Below, in pieces: positions 38,803 to 46,360 of a DNA stretch of 64,000 nucleotides. Source of the stretch: Fidelibacterota bacterium (GTDB taxonomy: Bacteria > Fidelibacterota > Marinisomatia > SCGC-AAA003-L08 > D37C17); contig JACNLQ010000058.1 of the NCBI GenBank assembly GCA_014381415.1, positions 1 to 64,000 of the forward strand, written 5' to 3'. Made by a program: the position numbers and the translations under genes. Each line of letters starts with the position of its first letter. Within the stretch, counting starts at the first letter, position 1. The notes under the pieces are model-generated. The model made no database searches. It saw only the letters and a list, made by a program, of their open reading frames with translations, and was not told the origin of the DNA.

Positions 38803-40427
38803 GCAAGAACAGCTTCTTCATCAATCTCATCTAACTGATCTTCTCCTAGGTATTTTTCAGCATATTGCTTATAAACACCTTGCTTTACGAAGATCGCAAA
38901 AAGTTCTTCATCTATCTCATGATCTTTTTTCATAAAACCCATTATTCTCATAGCTTGAGATAGTTTTTTACCATCTTTATAGGGCCTATCAGCAGCAGTC
39001 AATGCTTCATAAATATCAGCAATGGCCATCATTTTTGCCTGGACACTCATTTCCTCATCTTTCAACCCCTTTGGATACCCCGTACCATCCAGCTTTTCAT
39101 GGTGACCCCCAGCAAATTCAGGAATTTTACGCAGATTTTTTGGATAGGGGAGTTTATTCAACATATCAATCGTTATAACAATATGGTCATTTATAATTTC
39201 CCGTTCTTCCGGTAATAATGTTCCCTTGGGTATCTGCAGATTGCGTACGTCTTTTTCATCAAAAAAGTTAGTTTCCTCTCCCTCAAGGATCCATTTATAA
39301 TTTCCTATATCCGCCACTCTTTTTTGATCTTCTTCTTCCATAAATTCACCACCACGATTGGTTTTTTGGATGAATGTTTGATCTAATCCTAACTCTCCAA
39401 TTCGTGCTGTCAAATCCTCCTCTAAAGCTTTTATTTCACCATTTGCAGAACCCTTTTTCATTAAGGTAATTTGCTTTTTCAGCATTGAAATTTCGGCATC
39501 TCGCTTTAAGACTTCAAAACGAGTATCCATCACTTCAATTCTATCTGTAATTGTTTCCAGTTTCATTCCTTTATCCACCACATGAGGAGGTGTAGCTACT
39601 TTGCCGCAGTCATGCAACCAACCGGCAAGATAAAGTTCATACCGTTCATCTTCTGTCATTTTAAAATCTGCATACTTACCTTCTGTAGTCTTCTCTACTG
39701 CATCAGCAAGTAGCATGGTAATTTCAGGTACTCTTTCGCAATGCCCTCCTGTATATGGAGATTTTTTATCAATGGCAGTTGCAATTAATTGAATAAATGA
39801 CTCAAACAGTTTTTTTAGTTCAGCAACCAGCCTTTTATTTGTGAGAGCCACAGCACCCTGAGATGCTAAAGATTCAATCTGTTGTTGCATATCATCTGAA
39901 AAAGAAATAGTCTTACCACTCTTGGGATCTTTAGCATTAATAAGCTGCATGACTCCTACAATATCATTTTCATGATTCTTAAGCGGTACAGAAAGCACTG
40001 ATGTAGTTCGATATCCTGTATTTTTATCAAAAGTTTTTGCACCGGTAAAATCAAAACCCTTTTCTTTATAGGCATCTTTAATATTGACGGTTTTGCCTGT
40101 ATTTGCAGAATATGCTACGATACTTGAATGATTTGGATTCCCTTCCTCATCAAAAAGCTGCATGGGAGGAATTGTAATTTCAACTCCCGTAGTTCCACCC
40201 TGGGCAAAATTCATAGATTCTGTAGCCATGATCTCAAATTTCATAGTTTTACCATCATCACTAATCATATATAAAGTTCGACCATCAGCGTTGGTTATAT
40301 TTTTTGCTTCCCCCATAATAAGCTCAAAGATGACATTTATATTATCTTCGGTAGATAAAGCAAGACCTATTTCTTGTAAACGTTTAACTCTATCTTCTAA
40401 AACAGCACATTTTTCTTTCAGGGTCAT
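38799..40427 (-). CDS. GAF-HD-GYP phosphodiesterase with long insert
   Basis: A 542-residue signalling enzyme likely to hydrolyse cyclic-di-GMP or a related dinucleotide. A GAF domain (about 15-195) is followed by HD-GYP (about 215-520). HDCGK and GGHHEKLDGTGYPKGL are intact, so activity is expected. The distance from HD to HHEK is about 170 residues against about 65 usually: an extra coiled-coil-like segment of about 105 residues is inserted. It is cytosolic and coupled to the 88-aa gene after it. Confidence 0.9.
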   Translation of the reverse strand: MTLKEKCAVLEDRVKRLQEIGLALSTEDNINVIFELIMGEAKNITNADGRTLYMISDDGKTMKFEIMATESMNFAQGGTTGVEITIPPMQLFDEEGNPNHSSIVAYSANTGKTVNIKDAYKEKGFDFTGAKTFDKNTGYRTTSVLSVPLKNHENDIVGVMQLINAKDPKSGKTISFSDDMQQQIESLASQGAVALTNKRLVAELKKLFESFIQLIATAIDKKSPYTGGHCERVPEITMLLADAVEKTTEGKYADFKMTEDERYELYLAGWLHDCGKVATPPHVVDKGMKLETITDRIEVMDTRFEVLKRDAEISMLKKQITLMKKGSANGEIKALEEDLTARIGELGLDQTFIQKTNRGGEFMEEEDQKRVADIGNYKWILEGEETNFFDEKDVRNLQIPKGTLLPEEREIINDHIVITIDMLNKLPYPKNLRKIPEFAGGHHEKLDGTGYPKGLKDEEMSVQAKMMAIADIYEALTAADRPYKDGKKLSQAMRIMGFMKKDHEIDEELFAIFVKQGVYKQYAEKYLGEDQLDEIDEEAVLA

Positions 40428-40495
40428 GACATTTCTCCAATTAAGTGTTTATATAGTAAATTTTCGTCGGAATAAGAGTGTTAAATGTAACGTAA

Positions 40496-41629
40496 TTACA
40501 CAAGTTTTTTCAATAAAATTGCAAATAATACTGCTGGTAATATAAATAAAGCCATACTTGGGAAAATATAATTAATGGAAACCATTTCACCTAGGTATCC
40601 GCCAATGATGCCAGCAAGGGAGCCAACACCAAAACTGATGCCTGCTGAAAATCCATAAATAACACCCCTTTGATTATGAGGAGTAACATCTGCTAAAAGA
40701 CTATTGTTCACCGGTTGAAACATAAAATTTACAGCACCTAAGATACCGGTAATACCCACAAGATACCACCCCTGATAAAATGCCATCATAACTAAAAAAG
40801 GAATGTTGAGGGCAACCACCCAAATGTATAGATTTTTTCGGTGAAAGCGTTCACCAAGACGTCCACCAAGCAATTGGCCAAATATTCCCAATAAAAGAAC
40901 AAATCCTGTTAACAATCCGCTGCCTACCACAGCACCAAAACCTGTTTGCACAGATTCAGTAAAATAATAGGGAAGGAAATTAAACAATCCATGGTGTGCT
41001 AGACCCCAAAAAGATGCCACTGTGAATATGGTGAGATGTACCTTGGTAACTTTGAAGTTAAGTTTAATTTCTTTTGGTCTCGGGGCAGACTCATGATGAT
41101 ATACTAAAAGAAATATTAATCCCAAAAAGGCTAAACTGCCGGGAATAAGATAGGCAGTTCGCCACCCCATCCAACTTGCCATCCAACCACCGTAAATAGG
41201 TCCAGCAGCCAAACCCAGACTACCAGAAACGCCATGGTAGGACATATAGCGGGAAACATTTGGTGAATGGCTTACCATTTTTAATCCTGCAGGATGGTAT
41301 AAACCGGTTACCAGCCCCAAAAATCCCAAGCCAATGGCAGCCATGGTAAATGTTGTAGAAAAATAGAGCCAGACTGAAGAAATCATCAGCCCAATAAAAT
41401 ATGTTATGAGCACGGCTCGTGACCCAAATCTATCCGCTAAAATACCAGCAGGAAATCCACCGAGCCCTAAAAATAAAATTTGAATAGTTACCAGTTTCCC
41501 TAAAGAAATGAGTGAAACGGAAAATTCGCTTTCTAAAATTACCAGGATTGCCGGCAGAATCATGGTCATGGCATGAACCAAAAAATGCCCAATACTGGTT
41601 ATTATTATATTTTTCTGAAATTTGCTCAT
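40496..41629 (-). CDS. MFS transporter
   Basis: A 377-residue permease with about 12 membrane helices. The GILADRFGSRAVLITY loop after helix 2 is the MFS signature, and a second similar loop (GGRLGERFHRKNLY) lies between helices 8 and 9. By eye it is closest to the fosmidomycin-resistance-like/sugar-efflux type. Substrate unknown. It stands alone after the HD-GYP gene. Confidence 0.88.
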   Translation of the reverse strand: MSKFQKNIIITSIGHFLVHAMTMILPAILVILESEFSVSLISLGKLVTIQILFLGLGGFPAGILADRFGSRAVLITYFIGLMISSVWLYFSTTFTMAAIGLGFLGLVTGLYHPAGLKMVSHSPNVSRYMSYHGVSGSLGLAAGPIYGGWMASWMGWRTAYLIPGSLAFLGLIFLLVYHHESAPRPKEIKLNFKVTKVHLTIFTVASFWGLAHHGLFNFLPYYFTESVQTGFGAVVGSGLLTGFVLLLGIFGQLLGGRLGERFHRKNLYIWVVALNIPFLVMMAFYQGWYLVGITGILGAVNFMFQPVNNSLLADVTPHNQRGVIYGFSAGISFGVGSLAGIIGGYLGEMVSINYIFPSMALFILPAVLFAILLKKLV

Positions 41630-41739
41630 GTGAAAAGGGAGTTAATTTACCTCTTCGTATAGTGTTATTTCAACGGAAGTGATTCTTTTAGTTTATTACC
41701 TGAATTTTCACAGTTTACCTGTGTATCAATTATTTTAAT

Positions 41740-41785
41740 CAGGTATTAAACCTTCTGTGTTTATTCGTGAAATTCGTGGTGGATT
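41740..41785. repeat. Common dispersed intergenic repeat fragment
   Basis: TCTGTGTTTATTCGTGAAAT and the following GTGGTGGATTAAGG match a short sequence that I recall as widely scattered between genes of FCB bacteria. No gene is involved. Confidence 0.3.
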
Positions 41786-41789
41786 AAGG

Positions 41790-43802
41790 TTATTCTAAAA
41801 TGGCATTTGCCAGTAAAATTATATCCAGAATATCAATCACCCCATCTAGATTCATATCAGCAATGGAATACTGCATATCAGTGAAATCGTAAGTACCCAG
41901 AATATAATTTACCACGTTTACAATATCCAGTATATTCAGATCACCATCATAATTCACATCACCCTGATTGATGCTGCAGTCGCTCCATTCCATTGTTGAA
42001 TTTGTGAGAGGGGATTCAAAAATAAATAAGCCATTGTTTCTGTCGCTGGAAATTATATACCCACTAGGTAGATATGCATATGTCCCCCAATTTCCATCGT
42101 ATAATCCGGTTAAATCTGAGGTATCAAAATAGCCCACTTCCACAGGGTTTGCAGGGTCAGAAATATCCAACACTCGGGTACCATCAACATAATAAGACAT
42201 AATCACCAAATTCGTACCAGGGCGTACATATACATTGTGTACCGAATGCTCCGGATGGGTCATATATTCAGATAGCAGATTGATATTATCATAGTCAGAT
42301 ATATCCCATATTTTGATATGTCCTCCGGAGGTTTCATCAGCTGTAATAAGAATCTGTTCATCTTCTGTTACGGCACAATCATGGGTACTGATGCCATCAA
42401 GTCCAGTATAATGACTGAGAATAGTTGTGGGATTTGTTTTATCACTCACATCAATAATGTAAAAGAAACCCGTGTAAATGCCGGCACCATATAATTTATT
42501 GTTGTACACCTCAATATCATGTAGATATTCCCCAACCCAGGTTCCTACCAGTTCAGGAGTTGCAGGTATATTTAAATCATAAATCCACACATCATGATCA
42601 GCCGCTCCTATTACATAAAGGTATCCATCTGCATCAATATGAATATTATGGCTACTGGTAAAATCAGTGATGATATTGACAAGAGTGGGGTTATCTGGGT
42701 CATCTACACTCACCACCTTTACACCATCCTCTGCTTCTGTTCCAATATAGACATGACGGTTCCAGTATTTGAGATCCCGCCATATGCTTGGAGTCCCCCC
42801 AATACGCCCCACCTCAAAGGGGTTAAAAGGATCGGTGATATCCACAAATGCTGCGGCATCATCTTGAATCAAACCCACAACAGCAAACTCTCTGCCATCC
42901 TGATAAAAACCAGTAATGTCTGATGTTCCCTGCCCAAAAGTAAGGTAGGATGCCATCTCCAAATTGCAGTAATACTGGGCACATTCTTCTTCAATGTTCG
43001 TATTTCCACCGCATATACCACAGATATCTTCAACAGCATCTCCACCACAAATACCGGCACAGTCTAATTCATAGGCACAACTGCCATCATCTACCAACGC
43101 ATCGGGATTAAAATTACATGCGTTGGAGTCCATACAGCCTGCCAGGAAACAAGTGCCACCGTTACAGTCCCCATCACAGACCCAGCCGCCGGAAGCTTCA
43201 TCACAATCACAATGAGAAGATACACAATTATTCTCCCAGTCATCTATACACACATAGTCTTCCGGGCATCCTGTCTGAAAACATCCGGCAGGATTATCAT
43301 CTAAACAATTGGTTAAACGATAGGCTAAATTTCCCCCTTCAAGTTCTTCCCAGCCATTTCCCCAATCTACCATAGAGCAACCCTCATTTTCCGTATCAAT
43401 TCCAATAGCCTGGGTTGCCGTATATTCCCTTATGCCCACCCAGAGATTTTCTGTGGCAGAAAAGTCTGATGTAGATAAAATAGTGTTATTCCAACCAGCG
43501 CTGTTGTCGGTAAGTTGAAATTCTGAAAATATAACCTCACCCGGCATATCACCATCGTCTTTCCAGGCAAATAATTTAAATAATCCACCGCTTGTACATT
43601 GATACCAATCGAAGCGGATATTGGTTTGGTTTGCGAGATCAATATTGCTCCGGGTTGCAGAGTAATTACTGGGACCAGCGTTAAAACAGGAGTCAATATT
43701 GTTGAAATCTGACTCACTACATTCCCTATTTGAAAAGAAGTCAGAGGTTTGGGACAAGGGGTCAGCTTGCCAATTGCTGGTGATTGGTTTGGTAACAGGC
43801 AT
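41790..43802 (-). CDS. Secreted LVIVD-repeat protein with dockerin-type C-terminus
   Basis: A protein of at least 670 residues. Region 1-190 resembles a choice-of-anchor beta-sandwich. Cys-rich modules (about 190-290, with ICGGDAVEDICGICGG) follow, then LVIVD propeller repeats (about 290-600, e.g. FVDITDPFNPFEVG, RVLDISDPANPVEVG). The C-terminal pair GDVNYDGDLNILDIVNVVNY and ADMNLDGVIDILDIILLANA is a two-repeat type I dockerin-like domain. The frame stays open upstream of this ATG: an ATT codon at 43862, 6 bp after AGAAGG, begins a good signal peptide (TKYITIIVFYTLTFGKA). So the true start is probably 43862, with an unusual initiation codon. Confidence 0.82.
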   Translation of the reverse strand: MPVTKPITSNWQADPLSQTSDFFSNRECSESDFNNIDSCFNAGPSNYSATRSNIDLANQTNIRFDWYQCTSGGLFKLFAWKDDGDMPGEVIFSEFQLTDNSAGWNNTILSTSDFSATENLWVGIREYTATQAIGIDTENEGCSMVDWGNGWEELEGGNLAYRLTNCLDDNPAGCFQTGCPEDYVCIDDWENNCVSSHCDCDEASGGWVCDGDCNGGTCFLAGCMDSNACNFNPDALVDDGSCAYELDCAGICGGDAVEDICGICGGNTNIEEECAQYYCNLEMASYLTFGQGTSDITGFYQDGREFAVVGLIQDDAAAFVDITDPFNPFEVGRIGGTPSIWRDLKYWNRHVYIGTEAEDGVKVVSVDDPDNPTLVNIITDFTSSHNIHIDADGYLYVIGAADHDVWIYDLNIPATPELVGTWVGEYLHDIEVYNNKLYGAGIYTGFFYIIDVSDKTNPTTILSHYTGLDGISTHDCAVTEDEQILITADETSGGHIKIWDISDYDNINLLSEYMTHPEHSVHNVYVRPGTNLVIMSYYVDGTRVLDISDPANPVEVGYFDTSDLTGLYDGNWGTYAYLPSGYIISSDRNNGLFIFESPLTNSTMEWSDCSINQGDVNYDGDLNILDIVNVVNYILGTYDFTDMQYSIADMNLDGVIDILDIILLANAILE

Positions 43803-43980
43803 TCCATCCGCCTTACCAAATGTAAGTGTATAAAATACTATAATTGTAATATATTTCGTAATATAAATCCTTCTTCCCTCTTTTAACAGCAGGGAATTTA
43901 CAACAGATTCAGGGTAGGATTAAAGCACGAGGATTTGCTGTACGATTTTTTGTGATGAAGGGCACAGAAATTTTAGAAAA

Positions 43981-44026
43981 AGGAGAAGGGAGAAGGGAGA
44001 AGGGAGAAAGGAGAAAGGAGAAGGGA
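43981..44026. repeat. Purine-rich GGAGAAG tandem repeat
   Basis: About six imperfect tandem copies of the 7-mer GGAGAAG/GGAGAAA over 46 bp, all purines on the plus strand. It could slip or form a triplex. It lies at the left of the 650-bp gene-poor stretch 43863-44513. Confidence 0.75.
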
Positions 44027-44084
44027 AACAGGAATTTTGAATTTTGAATTGTAGAATCAATACATAGGTGACGGATTAATGTTA

Positions 44085-44116
44085 GTACACTATTTGTCTG
44101 GTACAATATTTGTCTT
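44085..44116. promoter_or_regulatory. Tandem 16-bp operator-like repeats, pair A
   Basis: GTACACTATTTGTCTG and GTACAATATTTGTCTT abut each other; the second holds the palindromic core ACAA-TAT-TTGT. An equivalent pair is at 44284-44315. The pairs flank the ATPase-like remnant at 44127-44258. This is probably a leftover regulatory region. Confidence 0.45.
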
Positions 44117-44126
44117 ATTATAAATA

Positions 44127-44258
44127 TTAGATATTTTCTTTAATCCAATATGCAAATAAGGGATCTATAAATTGGAATTGACTACCATATTTCTGGATCA
44201 CCCCTTGTTCTTTTAAATCCCGAAGCACTCGTGCTATGTTTATTTTTGCGCCAATCAT
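44127..44258 (-). pseudogene. ATPase C-terminal fragment (archaeal-ATPase-like)
   Basis: A 43-codon minus-strand frame: MIGAKINIARVLRDLKEQGV, then a stretch ending in QFIDPLFAYWIKENI. The combination of a winged-helix-like piece and [FI]xDPLFxxW resembles the C-terminus of AAA ATPases of the archaeal-ATPase/DUF234 kind, from memory. An in-frame stop lies just upstream and no ATPase core is present, so it is a remnant. Confidence 0.4.
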
Positions 44259-44283
44259 TTTTCTTCGAAAGAATTATTATATA

Positions 44284-44315
44284 GTACAATATATGTCTGG
44301 TACAAATGTTGTCTT
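44284..44315. promoter_or_regulatory. Tandem 16-bp operator-like repeats, pair B
   Basis: GTACAATATATGTCTG and GTACAAATGTTGTCTT abut, matching pair A at 44085-44116 in order and orientation. It sits just upstream (minus-strand sense) of the ATPase-like remnant, where an operator would be expected. Confidence 0.45.
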
Positions 44316-44400
44316 ATTGTTTAAAAAATGGGGAAATGAGGATTAGGTGTGGAGTTGTTTCATGAAATGATTATCAAAGGAATATTTACGATTGTACACT

Positions 44401-44422
44401 CGTGTCGTATTAATACGACACG
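44401..44422. promoter_or_regulatory. Perfect 22-bp palindrome (operator-like)
   Basis: CGTGTCGTATT followed directly by its exact reverse complement. A further half-site (TTTACGACA) follows at about 44427-44435. A loopless palindrome of this kind suits a dimeric repressor. No gene remains beside it; the rest of 44316-44513 shows only a weak hairpin near 44475-44503 that could end arsC transcription. Confidence 0.5.
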
Positions 44423-44513
44423 TATATTTACGACATCTATGAATTGGACTTGCAACAAAAAATAAGGGAATTATTAAGGAGCATATTGAATATTGCTCTT
44501 AATTAGGGAAATT

Positions 44514-44870
44514 CTAACCCTCCAAAAACGCCCTCACTTTCTCCGGAGGTCTGCCCAACACTGCCCTATCCCCTTTTACAACTATGGGGCGTTCAATCAG
44601 TTTGGGGTTTTCAGACATTTTCTGAAACATAATTTTGTCCTCATCCAAGTGGGTTTGTAATTTGAGTTCTTTAAATACTGCCTCTTTTGTTCGGGTAAAG
44701 TCTCGAGCTTTAACTCCCATTTTAGCTGCCAAGGACTGTAATTCACCGGCTGATGGTGGATTATTTAAGTATTCCACAATGTCATAGTCCACAGCTAAAT
44801 CATTTAGAATCTGCACGGATTCTCTGCTCTTTCCTCAGCGGGGATTATGGTAAATCAGTATTTTGCTCAT
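44514..44870 (-). CDS. arsC: ArsC-family reductase with selenocysteine at the catalytic position
   Basis: The ORF track lists only 44514-44816, beginning at GTG. The real gene starts at ATG 44870 and reads MSKILIYHNPR-TGA-GKSRESVQ..., 118 residues. The TGA (44837-44835) is codon 12, exactly where ArsC has its catalytic Cys12 in HNPxCGxSR. The remainder is a full ArsC/Spx-fold protein, with the Arg-containing RTKEA, ERPIVV and GRPPEK segments. ArsC enzymes reduce arsenate with glutathione or glutaredoxin; some members have other or unknown substrates. With selA/selB at 35240-38505 and a bSECIS-like hairpin at 44806-44823, read-through as Sec is likely. It is divergent from bolA. Confidence 0.88.
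44806..44823 (-). promoter_or_regulatory. bSECIS-like stem-loop in arsC mRNA
   Basis: On the minus strand AGAATC-CGTGCA-GATTCT forms a perfect 6-bp stem with a 6-nt loop. It begins 11 nt after the TGA, which puts the loop 17 nt downstream, and G is the second loop base. This fits the general bacterial SECIS model (apical loop about 16-37 nt from UGA, G among the first two loop bases). Confidence 0.75.
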
Positions 44871-44963
44871 TTTTCATTCTCCTGAATTGATTATATTTGG
44901 AAAAGATAGTTCCTTTAAAGGGTAAATAATTAAATTTCACCCCTAAATAATAGGAATAAAATT

Positions 44964-45212
44964 ATGAATACTTTTGATACCATTTTACAAAAATTGAAGG
45001 ATAATTTTCCCGGGGGAGAGGTGACTTTAGAGAATACTTCATCTCAACATATTGGTCATAATGCACGAGGAATGCATTTAAAAACCACCATTATTTTTTC
45101 TGGGTTTGAAGGTAAATCAACTGTGGAGCAGCACCGTATGATACATGCTGTTTTAAAAAACGAAATCGGCAATGAGATTCATGCCATAACCATACAAACC
45201 AGTTGTAACTGA
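44964..45212 (+). CDS. bolA: BolA family protein
   Basis: An 82-residue class II KH-like fold protein. HIGHNARGMHLKTTIIFSGF, STVEQHRMIHAVLKNEIG and the terminal HAITIQTSC match BolA/IbaG, including the invariant His (RMIHAVL). BolA proteins bind monothiol glutaredoxins with an Fe-S cluster and affect iron handling or transcription. It is first of a plus-strand trio with PCD and a Rieske protein, and divergent from arsC. Confidence 0.9.
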   Translation: MNTFDTILQKLKDNFPGGEVTLENTSSQHIGHNARGMHLKTTIIFSGFEGKSTVEQHRMIHAVLKNEIGNEIHAITIQTSCN

Positions 45213-45234
45213 ATAATTTCCAAAATGGTATTTC

Positions 45235-45525
45235 ATGTTATTATCACCTGATGAAATAAATAAATCTCTTTATCCAAAAGGCTGGAAGTATGCAGAAAAG
45301 AAAATCTCAAAGTCATATTCTTTTGATACTTATATGGCCGGAATGGAATTTGTTCAAAAAATCGCTGTTTTAGCAGAAGCCCAAAATCATCACCCGGATA
45401 TTATAATTGGCTGGTGCAAAGTTGATATTTCAATCAGCTCCCATGATTTGGGCGGGGTTACCACCAAATGCGTGAATTTGGCACTAGGAATTGACCGAAT
45501 TTTTGACGAGACACATAATGAGTAA
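45235..45525 (+). CDS. Pterin-4a-carbinolamine dehydratase
   Basis: A 96-residue PCD/DCoH family enzyme that recycles the pterin cofactor of aromatic amino-acid hydroxylases; many bacterial copies occur without such a hydroxylase and aid molybdopterin or folate chemistry. The motif NHHPDIIIGWCKVDI holds the active-site histidines, followed by SSHDLGGVTTKCVNLA. It overlaps the Rieske gene by 8 bp. Confidence 0.92.
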   Translation: MLLSPDEINKSLYPKGWKYAEKKISKSYSFDTYMAGMEFVQKIAVLAEAQNHHPDIIIGWCKVDISISSHDLGGVTTKCVNLALGIDRIFDETHNE

Positions 45526-45826
45526 TTGGCAAATGATTGGACCTGTTGCTGACTATACAGAAGGCAATAAATGGCAGATTCATATTGGAGACCGCCCAGT
45601 GGCACTTTTTAAATATGACGACACATTTTACGCCCTGAAAAATGGCTGTCTGCATCAGGGATTTCCCTTAGCTGACGGTAATGTTAAATCGTACATGGTG
45701 GAATGCCCCCTCCATGGCTGGGTCTATGATATGCGCAATGGGAAATGCCTGTCATTAGGTGATCGCTTTACCAAAACATACGAACTGAGGATTAAGGGTA
45801 ATATCTTAGAAATAGATATGGGGTAA
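45518..45826 (+). CDS. Rieske [2Fe-2S] ferredoxin-like protein
   Basis: About 102 residues from ATG 45518 (MSNWQMIGPVADYTEG), chosen because it overlaps the PCD stop tightly (ATGAGTAA); the ORF track adds nine upstream codons. The Rieske ligands are CLHQGFPL (C-x-H) and CPLHGW (C-x2-H). It resembles small NirD-like or dioxygenase ferredoxin components, moving electrons in the cytosol. Its stop region overlaps the truncated VOC gene on the other strand. Confidence 0.9.
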   Translation: MSNWQMIGPVADYTEGNKWQIHIGDRPVALFKYDDTFYALKNGCLHQGFPLADGNVKSYMVECPLHGWVYDMRNGKCLSLGDRFTKTYELRIKGNILEIDMG

Positions 45827-46004
45827 TCTGTCTAACCATAAATCTAAATTCGGTAAACAAGTTTCCTGAGGTAAGGGTGGCAGCTTTGAAAGGCAGAATA
45901 TTGGAGATTATTCGTTTCCAGCCCAATATTTCTTCGTAAAAAGATACTGAGGTTTCTAAATCCCTGATATAGAAAACAATATGACCTAGGTAGTGGGCTT
46001 TCAT
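45792..46004 (-). pseudogene. VOC/glyoxalase-family gene, 3' truncated
   Basis: The first half of a VOC (glyoxalase/bleomycin-resistance) domain is clear: MKAHYLGHIVFYIRDLETSV, SFYEEILGWKRI and AATLTSGN. It then becomes unrelated sequence (LFTEFRFMVRQITP...) and stops at 70 residues, about half of the usual length, where it runs into the 3' end of the Rieske gene. A deletion joining the two genes is the simple explanation. The metal site would be incomplete. Confidence 0.65.
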
Positions 46005-46289
46005 TTATAAAATGGAATTAATAATTTCATCAGCTTCAGCTTCAGTTGATCCCTGAAATTTCGGCTTGCCTGCTCTCTTGTACCAATAGCCGGCATTGCT
46101 TAAATCACCTTCAACTCGGTGCAGATAGGCATGAATCCATGACCCAAATTCTGTTTTGATATTCTGGGCAATATTGTGGGCTGTTTCCCAATCCCCTTTC
46201 TGGGCATGCCACATGGCCTGCAGGGATTCAGATAAACTTTGAGGCGGAGCATCCTCTTTTGTAGAATTAATAAACTCATCAAATTGCAT
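46005..46289 (-). CDS. Conserved hypothetical protein (94 aa)
   Basis: A soluble helical protein with SLSESLQAMWHAQKGDWETA and the conserved-looking HAYLHRVEGDLSNAGYWYKR. I recall this motif in a small uncharacterised family of FCB bacteria and cyanobacteria with TPR-like helix pairs. Function unknown. It lies directly before the truncated VOC gene. Confidence 0.75.
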   Translation of the reverse strand: MQFDEFINSTKEDAPPQSLSESLQAMWHAQKGDWETAHNIAQNIKTEFGSWIHAYLHRVEGDLSNAGYWYKRAGKPKFQGSTEAEADEIINSIL

Positions 46290-46341
46290 TATTAACTCAT
46301 TTTAGATAATTTCAAAACCAAAATATTGTTCGGTTTTTTTC

Positions 46342-46360
46342 AACTATGGGTCCCATAGTT
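46342..46360. repeat. 19-bp inverted repeat
   Basis: AACTATGGG-T-CCCATAGTT is a perfect palindrome with one central base, touching the stop codon of the DUF2237 gene and about 53 bp upstream of the 94-aa gene. There is no T-run on the minus-strand side, so an operator or mRNA-end hairpin is as likely as a terminator. Confidence 0.5.

Noticed and set aside
43909-44106. 65-aa ORF on the minus strand
   Set aside because: It reads through the GGAGAAG tract as low-complexity FPFSFLLSPFSLLPSPF; no start signal.
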